A stretch of 64,000 bases of DNA, taken from an uncultured Francisella sp. (GTDB taxonomy: Bacteria; Pseudomonadota; Gammaproteobacteria; Burkholderiales; Neisseriaceae). Location: contig CALUCM010000001.1 in the NCBI GenBank assembly GCA_943914555.1, positions 1 to 64,000 on the forward strand, given 5' to 3'. The stretch's first letter is position 1; each line of letters opens with the position of its first letter. The position numbers were made by a program, and so were the translations under genes. This document shows positions 41,102 through 51,375 of this stretch, piece by piece. The notes beneath the pieces are model-generated. The model saw nothing but the letters and a program-made list of their open reading frames with translations, was not told the origin of the DNA and ran no database searches.

Positions 41102-41710
41102 ATGGCAAGTGGTTTATTTAGAGAAACACAATTTTTTACAACGGTGAATGATTTAAAAACTTTACCTAGAGTTAGTGGTGAAGTGGCTTTTGTGGGCAGG
41201 AGTAATGCGGGTAAATCTTCTGCCATCAATATATTGACTGGCAAAAAGCGTCTGGCCTTTGTATCAAAAACACCAGGACGAACGCGGCATATTAATTATT
41301 TTCAATTAAAAAACGGTGGTTTTTTGGTCGATTTACCAGGTTATGGTTATGCAGCGGTGTCAAGTCATATGAAGCAGCATTGGGTGGAGTTATTGGGAGA
41401 GTATTTGGCTAATCGTCAAGGTCTGCTTGGTTTAGTCATGATTATGGACTGTCGTCATCCTTTGCGAGAGCTTGATCAGCGAATGTTGGATTTCTTTCTG
41501 CCGCGTGCTTTGCCAATGCATATTTTACTTTCTAAGGCAGACAAATTATCACGCCACGAGCAAAAACATGTTTACTGTGTGACAGATAAAATGCTTGATC
41601 ATTGGAGAAAGCAAGGGCTACTTGTTTCCTTACAGCTTTTTTCTAGCCTAAAACGTCCTGACATCGAAAGAGTTGAGGAAGTTGTTGGCCCTTGGTTCGA
41701 TCATAACTAG
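41102..41710 (+). CDS. engB: Ribosome biogenesis GTP-binding protein EngB/YihA/YsxC
   Basis: EngB is an essential GTPase for late 50S assembly and cell division. The 202 residues have G1 GRSNAGKSS (32-40), G2 Thr in [11 protein letters not shown]3 DLPGYGYA (about 79-86) and G4 SKADKL (near 144). It is convergent with the cardiolipin synthase gene; the two stop codons share the tetranucleotide CTAG (41707-41710). Confidence 0.95.
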   Translation: MASGLFRETQFFTTVNDLKTLPRVSGEVAFVGRSNAGKSSAINILTGKKRLAFVSKTPGRTRHINYFQLKNGGFLVDLPGYGYAAVSSHMKQHWVELLGEYLANRQGLLGLVMIMDCRHPLRELDQRMLDFFLPRALPMHILLSKADKLSRHEQKHVYCVTDKMLDHWRKQGLLVSLQLFSSLKRPDIERVEEVVGPWFDHN

Positions 41711-43152
41711 TCTTGTTGATTTTTATGTCTATTTCTACGCAAACCTTTAAAGGCATGATAACAGCGAGTGGCAGTCACTACCACCATAAACAATCCAGCG
41801 ACAACCAGAGGGTAGCCAATTAAAGCTGGAATATAAGCGATAAGTAGGGTTGTCACCATAAAAAAGATACTGATAAACAAAAAGGCATAGGCTTCAGAGT
41901 GATCCACCACTTCTTTTTTTTCAACAGAATTGCGTAGTAATCCATCAAAGTGTTTGCTCAGTGACATCATCTGTTTGGCAATAACTTTGGATTTTAAAGC
42001 AGCAGATTGACCACGGTTTTCCTGTCGTCGATTTCTAGGGGCAGCAGCGCCTAGTACTACTTCAGTTGCATGTTGAATATCCTGTAGGTAGGCTGTGACA
42101 AGTGGGGCTGTTTCTTGCTCTCCTTCTAGCACTACATCAAGTTCACTATTGGCAAACCAGCTGGTCATATTCATATTAGTAGAGCCAACGCGCGCCCAAT
42201 TACCATCAATTACCAAGGTTTTGGCATGCAGCATTGAACCATTCCATTCATAAATCTTTACCCCCGCTTCTAATAAAGTGCGGTATTGGGTCCGAGAAAC
42301 GGCTGCAATCCACTTGATGTCAGAAGAACGAGGTACCAAAAGACGCACATCAACGCCATTTTGTGCTGCCAATATCAAAAGTTCTGAATACATTTTTGCA
42401 GGCATGAAGTAAGCATCTGAGATCCAGATACTTGATTTAGCAAAACTAATAGCTAAAAGATCAAGGCGTAACATGTTAGAGTTAAATAATTCAGTGGCCA
42501 CAATGCGTGCCTTATCTGTGCCTGTTTTGATGGCCTGTTTCTGAGAAATCTCTTCAGTAAAACTTGCCTTAGGGAAATGTTTCCAGGTTTCTAAGAAAGC
42601 ATCTAGTACTTTTAAAGCAACTGGCCCCCTTAATGATAGGCCACTATCACGCCAGGGAGGTATCCCGTGTTCAGGATCACCGCTCCATACTGAGGAAATA
42701 CAAAGACCTGCAACAAAAGCAGTGTGTCCATCGATAATTATTGACTTGCGATGATTACGTGCCATCAGACCGAAGCCAGATAATATACCCCAACGATTAA
42801 AGGCATACACTTGTGCTCCGTTGTTTTTCAAAGGAGTAAAAAAGCCCATTAAATGTGATTTTAAACTACCTAGCCAGTCATAGACGATATAAACACGTAC
42901 TCCTTCTTGTAATTTACTAAGTAGCAAGGTACGAATTTCTTTACCAAAGGCATTATCATCCCATTTGTACATTTCGATACAAATAAACTGTTGAGCAGAG
43001 AGTAAAGCACTTTTCCAGGCTGGAAAGTTCTCCCCTGCATCTTGTAAATACTGAATGTGATTTCCAGCAGTTAGGATGGCATTGCCACTAGCACGTGTGG
43101 CAGCTTCGTCCCAATCTTTTTGGCCTATGATGTATGGATTACGGTTGCTCAC
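41707..43152 (-). CDS. clsB: Cardiolipin synthase, ClsB-like phospholipase D family
   Basis: The 481-residue protein has two HKD motifs, [10 protein letters not shown] (about 133-142) and [10 protein letters not shown] (about 305-314), each followed by the usual Gly-Ser/Gly-Leu context (WARVGSTNM). It begins without N-terminal membrane helices, as in ClsB, and ends with two predicted helices (about 425-465). I choose GTG 43152, six bases after AAGGA; the frame stays open upstream into ychF. It makes cardiolipin or related phosphatidyl products at the inner membrane. Confidence 0.85.
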   Translation of the reverse strand: MSNRNPYIIGQKDWDEAATRASGNAILTAGNHIQYLQDAGENFPAWKSALLSAQQFICIEMYKWDDNAFGKEIRTLLLSKLQEGVRVYIVYDWLGSLKSHLMGFFTPLKNNGAQVYAFNRWGILSGFGLMARNHRKSIIIDGHTAFVAGLCISSVWSGDPEHGIPPWRDSGLSLRGPVALKVLDAFLETWKHFPKASFTEEISQKQAIKTGTDKARIVATELFNSNMLRLDLLAISFAKSSIWISDAYFMPAKMYSELLILAAQNGVDVRLLVPRSSDIKWIAAVSRTQYRTLLEAGVKIYEWNGSMLHAKTLVIDGNWARVGSTNMNMTSWFANSELDVVLEGEQETAPLVTAYLQDIQHATEVVLGAAAPRNRRQENRGQSAALKSKVIAKQMMSLSKHFDGLLRNSVEKKEVVDHSEAYAFLFISIFFMVTTLLIAYIPALIGYPLVVAGLFMVVVTATRCYHAFKGLRRNRHKNQQD

Positions 43153-43205
43153 AATTATCCTTAGATGAAGGTGAATGAAGATAAGCGCATGACGAAAATA
43201 CATTA

Positions 43206-43214
43206 TGCTACAAT
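43206..43214 (+). promoter_or_regulatory. Candidate extended -10 promoter for ychF
   Basis: TGC-TACAAT (43206-43214) forms an extended -10 about 30 bases before ychF; no good -35 is visible. Confidence 0.4.
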
Positions 43215-43243
43215 AGCAGCCGTTTGTAAAAATGGGTTGTGTT

Positions 43244-44353
43244 ATGAGTTTAGCATGTGGGATTGTCGGTTTACCTAATGTGGGAAAATCAACTTTATTT
43301 AATGCCTTGACTAAGGCAGGGATTGAGGCAGCCAACTACCCATTTTGCACAATTGAGCCAAATATTGGCTTGGTTGAAGTTCCTGATCCTCGCTTACAAG
43401 CGATTTCAGCAATTGTTAATCCGCAAAAATCTGTACCAGCTTTGGTGGAGTTTATTGATATTGCGGGTTTGGTAGCAGGAGCAAGCCAGGGCGATGGCCT
43501 GGGGAATCAATTTTTAGCTCATATCCGTGAGAGCAACGCTATTATTCATGTCATTCGCTGTTTTGAAGATCCCAATATAGTCCATATTTCTGGCAAAGTG
43601 GATCCTCTTGATGATGTGTCAGTCATTGCCACAGAGTTGGCTTTGGCGGATTTAGCAACAGTAGAAAGGGCCATAGAACGGGAAAAGAAAAAGGCCAAAT
43701 CAGGTCATAAAGAAACATTTTTATTGTTGGAGTTATTGGAAAGTTTATTAGAGCCTTTAAATAGTGCAATACATTTGCGCCTGCTATCTTGGACACCTGA
43801 ACAGATGGCTTTGTTAAAACCATTATGTTTATTAACTCTTAAACCAGCTCTTTATGTGGCTAATGTTGCCGAAGATGGTTTTATAAATAATCCATATCTT
43901 GAGAAATTGCAGGAGTTAGCCAGGCAACAGGAAAGTCCAGTGATCGCTATTAGTGCTTCAATGGAAGCAGAGTTAGCGGGTCTTAATAAAGAAGAAAAAA
44001 AGATATTTTTGGCAGACATGGGCTTAGAAGAGCCTGGGCTTGACCGTTTGATTCGCGCTGCTTATGATCTTTTGGGGTTGCAGACTTATTTTACCGCAGG
44101 AGTCAAAGAAGTCCGCGCTTGGACCATTAAAAAAGGGACACATGCGCCACATGCGGCAGGAGAAATACATAGTGATTTTGAGCGTGGATTTATTTGTGCT
44201 CAGGTGATTGCCTATAATGATTTCATCGCATTAGGTGGGGAACTCAAAGCCAAAGAAGCAGGTAAAGTACGCACTGAGGGCAAAGATTATGTGATGCAAG
44301 ATGGGGATGTGGTTGAATTTAGGTCTGGTCTTGCTGCCCGAGGTAAAAAGTAA
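43244..44353 (+). CDS. ychF: Redox-regulated ATPase YchF
   Basis: YchF is an Obg-family P-loop protein that prefers ATP and binds ribosomes. The start ATG 43244 ([17 protein letters not shown]) is the family N-terminus; an earlier in-frame ATG at 43232 is less likely. The 369 residues include the P-loop GLPNVGKS (9-16), [17 protein letters not shown], and a C-terminal TGS domain with [17 protein letters not shown]. It is divergent from the cardiolipin synthase gene. Confidence 0.95.
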   Translation: MSLACGIVGLPNVGKSTLFNALTKAGIEAANYPFCTIEPNIGLVEVPDPRLQAISAIVNPQKSVPALVEFIDIAGLVAGASQGDGLGNQFLAHIRESNAIIHVIRCFEDPNIVHISGKVDPLDDVSVIATELALADLATVERAIEREKKKAKSGHKETFLLLELLESLLEPLNSAIHLRLLSWTPEQMALLKPLCLLTLKPALYVANVAEDGFINNPYLEKLQELARQQESPVIAISASMEAELAGLNKEEKKIFLADMGLEEPGLDRLIRAAYDLLGLQTYFTAGVKEVRAWTIKKGTHAPHAAGEIHSDFERGFICAQVIAYNDFIALGGELKAKEAGKVRTEGKDYVMQDGDVVEFRSGLAARGKK

Positions 44354-44554
44354 ATGTTCACCGGTTCCATTAATAAAATTGAAACTTTCTAGCCCATCAG
44401 TAGTTAAATTAAACTTTTTCTTATTTAGCTAATATCTTTAGTTGATGCATGATGATCTGTGACATACAAATTTTGTTTAATCCAATCTCTGTAAAAGATC
44501 TATTTTTTAATTTTTTCTCTCAAGACTAGCCAAATGCTAACATGCAAAGATCAC

Positions 44555-46983
<2,429 letters not shown>

Positions 46984-47001
46984 ATTTTTTCGATACAATT
47001 A

Positions 47002-47036
47002 AGAAAGGTTGACGAATCAGTCAACCTTTTTATTTT
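47002..47036. terminator. Hairpin terminator between the Cys-rich gene and trhP
   Basis: AAAGGTTGAC (47004-47013) pairs perfectly with GTCAACCTTT (47020-47029). The T-run is good on the plus strand (TTTTTATTTTTT) and weak on the minus strand (TTTCTTAATT), where the upstream gene at 47062 is read. It probably ends that minus-strand transcript. Confidence 0.65.
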
Positions 47037-47061
47037 TTGTTTGTTTGATGAAAATAACAAC

Positions 47062-47508
47062 TTAGATCTTCTTATTTAATATACAAAAAAACTGATCTCC
47101 TTTTTTGCAATTGGCATCAAATCTTGCCTTAAAGTTTTTGATTTTGGTACACGCTTGCGTTAAACCCATTTTACATGCCTTTTCAGTGGTATTAATGGAC
47201 AAAGCCAGCCACTTAACAGAATCTTTTTTAAGCCCTTGTCTAGCCGCTATTTCACTATTGATGGAGGCAACCTCTCCCATTCTAAAGCAAGCAAATGCGT
47301 TGCTACTTTTAGTACATAGGCTGCTTAAATGGCTTAGTAAAGTTTGACATGCTTTTTTATCAAATTTAGCACAGGCTTGATCATATTGTTTTAGCTTCTG
47401 TACTTGCATCACTTCTTGTTGCTGTTGCCTCAAAGAGGGTTTTGCATATATTGTATGCGTACTTAACCAAGCGCATAATAATAAAGCGGTTTTAGAAAGA
47501 TGTTTCAT
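47062..47508 (-). CDS. Secreted protein with C-x7-C repeats (Sel1/Hcp-like)
   Basis: The 148-residue product has a signal peptide (about 1-22: KHLSKTALLLCAWLSTHTIYA) without a lipobox. The mature part is helical and carries four Cys pairs: CAKFDKKAC, CTKSSNAFAC, CKMGLTQAC and CKKGDQFFC, mostly C-x7-C with Lys and Gly between. This spacing is that of the disulfide-linked helix pairs of Sel1-like/Hcp (Helicobacter cysteine-rich) repeats, though these units are less regular. The same pairs occur in the lipoproteins at 49372 and 50193. A clear AAAGGAG precedes the ATG. Function unknown. Confidence 0.75.
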   Translation of the reverse strand: MKHLSKTALLLCAWLSTHTIYAKPSLRQQQQEVMQVQKLKQYDQACAKFDKKACQTLLSHLSSLCTKSSNAFACFRMGEVASINSEIAARQGLKKDSVKWLALSINTTEKACKMGLTQACTKIKNFKARFDANCKKGDQFFCILNKKI

Positions 47509-47547
47509 AACATTCTCCTTTATCGTTTTTATAGTGCTAAAAGCTTT

Positions 47548-47576
47548 ATTGTAACATATGGTAATTTTGTCAGTAA
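47548..47576 (-). promoter_or_regulatory. Candidate promoter for the Cys-repeat gene
   Basis: On the minus strand, TTACTG (47576-47571), a 17-base spacer and extended -10 TGT-TACAAT (-10 at 47553-47548) lie 40 bases before the start at 47508. Confidence 0.5.
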
Positions 47577-47662
47577 TGTAGTAGGAAGCAAAGGGAGATA
47601 ATGCTATAGTGAGTCAAGCATTAGTATGGAGTGCAAAGGATAAGCTAGGAAATTAACTCATA

Positions 47663-48859
47663 ATGGATCAACCGATTATAAAATCTTTATTAGATACCGA
47701 TCTATATAAGTTCACCATGTTGCAGGTAATGTTGCATCAATTTCCACAGGCACATAGTGTTTATCATTTCAAATGCCGTAACTGGCAGGATCTGTCTTTC
47801 TCATTAACAGAGCTGATTGAACCCTTACAGCAGCAGTTAGACTGGCTGTGTGAATTGAAATTTCAGCAAGAAGAGTTGGATTATTTGCGCCAGCTGCGTT
47901 TTATTAAAAGTGATTTTGTGGATTATCTAGAGCTTTTCCAATTAAAGCGACGTTGGGTAAGTTTATCAGCGCAGCCACAAGGGGAGGGGTTGACGATAAA
48001 GGTTGAAGGCCCAATGATTCAGGCCATGTTTTTTGAAACCTTTCTCCTTTCGATCATCAGCGAGTTATATTACCAATATGTGGGTCTAAGACATGATACA
48101 GCAGAGGGTGAACGCCGCCTACAACAGAAAATAGCTTTGCTTTCTGAATTAGAACAACAGCAAGATCCGCACAATCCTTTTGTGATTACTGATTTTGGTA
48201 CCCGCCGTCGATTTAGTGTTAACTGGCATCAGCATGTTGTCAAAACACTCATTGAAAGAGTGCCTGGTATTGTGAAAGCAACCAGTAATGTGTGGTTAGC
48301 CAAGACACTTGGTGTGATGCCAATAGGAACGATGGCACATGAGTTTTTGCAGGTTTTTCAGGCACTCAATGTGCGTTTAAGAGATTTTCAAAAGGCAGCA
48401 TTAGAAGCTTGGGTTCAGGAATATCGCGGTGATTTAGGTATTGCTTTAACTGATGTGGTGGGCATGGATGCTTTCTTACGTGATTTTGATTTGTATTTTG
48501 CTAAGCTGTTTGACGGTTTAAGACACGATAGTGGCGATCCATATCAATGGGGAGAAAAAGCTTATCGCCATTATCAGAAACTACGCATCGATAGTCGAAC
48601 AAAACTTCTTACTTTCAGCGACAGCTTAAACATCCAAGAAGCTTGGCAGTTATATCAGCATTTTAAGTCTCGTTTTAAAATTCGCTTTGGGATTGGTACC
48701 AATTTTACCAATGATATGGGCTTTGATCATCTGAATTTGGTGCTAAAGCTGGTTGAATGTAATGGACAACCAGTTGCTAAGATTTCTGATGATCCTGGTA
48801 AAACCATGGCAGTGGATGAAACCTTTTTAGATTATTTGCGTTCGGTGTTTAACTTATAA
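47663..48859 (+). CDS. pncB: Nicotinate phosphoribosyltransferase
   Basis: PncB converts nicotinate to nicotinate mononucleotide in the NAD salvage pathway. The 398-residue protein begins with [17 protein letters not shown] and contains [11 protein letters not shown], the catalytic-His segment IGTMAHEF (His near 225) and [15 protein letters not shown]. Length fits the E. coli enzyme (400). It stands alone; an extended -10-like TGC-TATAGT (47602-47610) may drive it. Confidence 0.97.
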   Translation: MDQPIIKSLLDTDLYKFTMLQVMLHQFPQAHSVYHFKCRNWQDLSFSLTELIEPLQQQLDWLCELKFQQEELDYLRQLRFIKSDFVDYLELFQLKRRWVSLSAQPQGEGLTIKVEGPMIQAMFFETFLLSIISELYYQYVGLRHDTAEGERRLQQKIALLSELEQQQDPHNPFVITDFGTRRRFSVNWHQHVVKTLIERVPGIVKATSNVWLAKTLGVMPIGTMAHEFLQVFQALNVRLRDFQKAALEAWVQEYRGDLGIALTDVVGMDAFLRDFDLYFAKLFDGLRHDSGDPYQWGEKAYRHYQKLRIDSRTKLLTFSDSLNIQEAWQLYQHFKSRFKIRFGIGTNFTNDMGFDHLNLVLKLVECNGQPVAKISDDPGKTMAVDETFLDYLRSVFNL

Positions 48860-49014
48860 GAAATAGAAGATTGGCTTACCTTGAACAAATAGCTTATCAA
48901 GTAAGAGTGGTTTCATGTGAAATTAATTTGCTTTTAATACCACTTTACCGTGCTAATTTGTGATTAAAGTTATTTTTGTCTTAACAGATCATTTGATAAG
49001 GGTTAGTCTTGTTT

Positions 49015-49233
49015 CTAAGTTTCAAAATTAGTGATTTCTGAGACTTTGACCCCTAACGTTTCGGCTAAGTGGCAAATATTAATCAGCGAAATGTTCCTAT
49101 GTCCTCGTTCTACCTCACCTAAATAAGAACGTGCAATCTCACTTTCCAAAGCCAATTTTTCTTGTGTCCAACCCTTGGATTTCCTGATTTGAGCCAATTT
49201 CTTACCAAATTTTATAAGTACATCTTCCATCAT
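49015..49233 (-). CDS. Small XRE-family transcriptional regulator
   Basis: The 72-residue protein is a single helix-turn-helix domain: FGKKLAQIRKSKGWTQEKLA, then ARSYLGEVERGHRNISLI as recognition region. The form resembles single-domain repressors and restriction-modification controller (C) proteins, but no methylase or nuclease gene is near. It is divergent from the lipoprotein gene at 49372 with a 138-base gap, so it may regulate that gene (inference). Two Met codons begin the frame; either may be used. Confidence 0.85.
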   Translation of the reverse strand: MMEDVLIKFGKKLAQIRKSKGWTQEKLALESEIARSYLGEVERGHRNISLINICHLAETLGVKVSEITNFET

Positions 49234-49289
49234 TTCACCTCAAATAGATGATGCTAGGAATTAGTTGATTAATAATCGACATGATACAA

Positions 49290-49317
49290 GTGATAAATAT
49301 AGCAAGCGTGCTACACT
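49290..49317 (+). promoter_or_regulatory. Candidate promoter for the 49372 lipoprotein gene
   Basis: GTGATA (49290-49295), a 16-base spacer and extended -10 TGC-TACACT (-10 at 49312-49317) lie 55 bases before the lipoprotein start, in the gap shared with the XRE gene. Confidence 0.4.
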
Positions 49318-49371
49318 AAAATTATCGCTTAGTGATCAATAAAATTACTATTATTTTTTAGAGGCAAAATG

Positions 49372-50100
49372 ATGAAAGTTCAATCAAGCAAAACTATTTT
49401 CAGTAGCTTGCTTATCTGTTGCGCTTTAGTAGCGTGTTCCAGTATAGCCACAGAAGCGCCAGAGCCTTACATGATTTCTGCGCAATCGGCTGCGGCTAGT
49501 TCCCCTATATCAGGAACACACAGTGCTGAGCCATACAATTTAGGATCTGGTAGAACGATGTGTAGCCAGGGTCGGTGTGCTGATATACCTGCGATGTGGC
49601 AAAGAGTTAGACAAACTGGTGATTATAGTCACGCTCCAGTACTGGCTAGTGATGTCCAAGTAGCTGCTAGAGATGCTGTTACTAATATGTTGAATAATGC
49701 TAGCGCAGGAGGTCTTACTTCAACTGATGCTATGTCTAATTTTCTTAGAGCTCAGGCACAACCCAGGTTTAATAGAGGCATGCCAGTGCCATACAGTAAG
49801 ATTAAATTTTTACAGGATGTTTGTTATCAAGGTAATAGAAAAGCGTGTGCAATAGTTTATACCATAGAACAACTACGAAACGATTGTCAGACTGGCTTGC
49901 AGCAAGGCTGCATGTATCTTAATAATCTATTGAACGCTCTTAATTCAGCTGACCAATATGTACGTGGCTATACTAGGTCTAATGGCACTTACGTGCGAGG
50001 ATATTATCGCAGCAGGCCTGATGGTAACCCCTATAATAACTACTCTACTAGGAGAAATATTAATCAATATAGAAGAGTATACCGGAGAATCAGGCACTAA
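49372..50100 (+). CDS. Lipoprotein with C-x7-C pairs and a Tyr/Arg-rich tail
   Basis: With ATG 49372 (seven bases after GAGG; ATG 49369 is closer) the product is 242 residues. A lipoprotein signal ends in the lipobox LVAC (Cys22). The first ~34 residues are nearly the same as in the protein at 50193. The middle has CSQGRC and the pairs CYQGNRKAC and CQTGLQQGC (about 150-180). The C-terminus (about 195-242) reads YVRGYTRSNGTYVRGYY then RSRPDGNPYNNY, a motif type found at the end of many secreted bacterial proteins of unclear role, followed by an Arg/Tyr-rich end. Convergent with 50193. Confidence 0.8.
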   Translation: MKVQSSKTIFSSLLICCALVACSSIATEAPEPYMISAQSAAASSPISGTHSAEPYNLGSGRTMCSQGRCADIPAMWQRVRQTGDYSHAPVLASDVQVAARDAVTNMLNNASAGGLTSTDAMSNFLRAQAQPRFNRGMPVPYSKIKFLQDVCYQGNRKACAIVYTIEQLRNDCQTGLQQGCMYLNNLLNALNSADQYVRGYTRSNGTYVRGYYRSRPDGNPYNNYSTRRNINQYRRVYRRIRH

Positions 50101-50130
50101 ATGTCCATAATCGCGATTTAATATTGTGGC

Positions 50131-50160
50131 AAAAAAATCCCCTCGTATGAGGGGATTTTT
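50131..50160. terminator. Bidirectional terminator between two lipoprotein genes
   Basis: AAAAATCCCCTC (50133-50144) and GAGGGGATTTTT (50149-50160) form a perfect stem with loop GTAT; A-runs and T-runs on both sides make it functional in both directions for the convergent genes. Confidence 0.93.
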
Positions 50161-50192
50161 ACTTATACGCTACTTGCTTGAAGCTATCTGCC

Positions 50193-50783
50193 CTATTTCT
50201 TCAAATCACTCAAATAGATACAGTCTTGCTTGTAGCCAGCTTGACAGGTTTCTTGCAGGTGTTTCTTCACATTATGGACTACTGCACAGGCTTTTTTATC
50301 ACCTTTTCTATGACAAGCAGTCTGTAACGATTTAACCTTACTGTATATCGAATTATTAAGACGATCAAGCACTTGACAAGCAGATTGATTTTTTAACATA
50401 CAAGCACGAGTTAAAGCACCGACTGTATACTGGTAAGATTGCATTGCTAATTGCTTATTACCACTTTTAGCAGCTTGGTTATTCACATTGATTAAAATGA
50501 ATGCCAAATCAACACAAGATTGGGCTTGACCTTGCTTGCATTCATTTCCCAAGTTTTGAGTTAAGCGGATACAAGACTGCTGGTCCTGGTTGGAACAAGT
50601 TTTGAGCAATTCTTGATTAACAGCAGAGAGTTTTGGGGTATTATCCGCTGTAGTCACAGCAGTAGTTGCTTTTGTAGAAACTGTACGAGGCTCTGGGGCT
50701 TTTGTTGCCACACTAGAACAAGCTGCTAAAGCACAACAGATAAGTAAGCTACTGAAAATACTCTTGTTTGATTGAATGCGCAT
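50193..50783 (-). CDS. Lipoprotein with repeated C-x7-C pairs
   Basis: The 196-residue product has a lipoprotein signal with lipobox LAAC (Cys22), nearly identical to that at 49372. The mature part is built of short helical units with Cys pairs: CSNQDQQSC, CKQGQAQSC, CMLKNQSAC, CHRKGDKKAC and CQAGYKQDC, five in all, spaced 7-8 residues within pairs. This is the pattern of Sel1-like/Hcp proteins. It likely sits in the outer membrane facing the periplasm or surface. GGAAG precedes the ATG. Function unknown. Confidence 0.8.
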   Translation of the reverse strand: MRIQSNKSIFSSLLICCALAACSSVATKAPEPRTVSTKATTAVTTADNTPKLSAVNQELLKTCSNQDQQSCIRLTQNLGNECKQGQAQSCVDLAFILINVNNQAAKSGNKQLAMQSYQYTVGALTRACMLKNQSACQVLDRLNNSIYSKVKSLQTACHRKGDKKACAVVHNVKKHLQETCQAGYKQDCIYLSDLKK

Positions 50784-50850
50784 AATTTTACTTCCAAAAT
50801 AATATCTTTAAAGACAAACAATAAATATATTTGCTTGGTAGACCACGGGA

Positions 50851-51006
50851 TTATTTAATCTTATTCTCTTTATAGAGCACATGCTTACGAGCCACTGGGT
50901 CAAATTTTTTAATTTCAAACTTACCTGTCATGGTTCGCTTGTTTTTGGTAGTGACATAAAAATGGCCAGTACCAGCTGTGGATTCTAATCTTATTTTATC
51001 ACGCAT
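50851..51006 (-). CDS. rpmG: 50S ribosomal protein L33
   Basis: This 51-residue gene reads [20 protein letters not shown] and ends [11 protein letters not shown], a clear L33 of the Cys-free, non-zinc type. Its ATG (51006) overlaps the end of rpmB by eight bases and has AAGGA upstream. It is the second gene of the conserved rpmB-rpmG pair. Confidence 0.97.
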   Translation of the reverse strand: MRDKIRLESTAGTGHFYVTTKNKRTMTGKFEIKKFDPVARKHVLYKENKIK

Positions 51007-51262
51007 GATTATTTCCTTCTTGTTGGCCAAAAGACTGACTGCGTTGGTCTAAACCTTTTACCACCGCGTCTATGCCAAATTTATCAATCATTCTCAAGCC
51101 AGCGCTTGATACTTTCACATGTACCCAGCGACTTTCCTTTTCTGACCAAAAACGGCGTTCTTGCAGATTTGGTAAAAAACGACGTTTGGTTTTATTGTGG
51201 GCATGAGAAACCTTGTTGCCTGTTAGTGGCCGTTTGCCTGTTATTTCACACACTTTGCTCAT
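50999..51262 (-). CDS. rpmB: 50S ribosomal protein L28
   Basis: The 87-residue protein begins [20 protein letters not shown] and contains [17 protein letters not shown], typical L28, but runs about nine residues longer at the C-terminus (ending GQQEGNNHA) than the 78-residue E. coli protein. It is cotranscribed and overlapping with rpmG. Confidence 0.96.
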   Translation of the reverse strand: MSKVCEITGKRPLTGNKVSHAHNKTKRRFLPNLQERRFWSEKESRWVHVKVSSAGLRMIDKFGIDAVVKGLDQRSQSFGQQEGNNHA

Positions 51263-51375
51263 GGGGTTTGCCTAAACGTTTAAGTTGTTTTAAAGCCAAA
51301 CGGCTATAATATTATAAATTACATACTCATGCAAGAGAAGAAAAACGGTTTGTCAATTAAAACTGATTTTTTCTG

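Noticed and set aside
42270..42290. AAGTGCGGT, the Haemophilus uptake core, inside the cardiolipin synthase gene
   Set aside because: A single copy in the window is expected by chance; no enriched uptake sequence was seen.
44354..44554. Possible small gene between ychF and tgt
   Set aside because: Stops interrupt all frames and there is no ribosome site; I see nothing in this AT-rich 201-base gap.
48860..49014. Possible small gene or terminator after pncB
   Set aside because: No frame with a start and ribosome site, and no stem followed by a T-run.
50126..50335. 69-codon plus-strand frame after the first lipoprotein
   Set aside because: It covers the bidirectional terminator and is antisense to the convergent lipoprotein gene.
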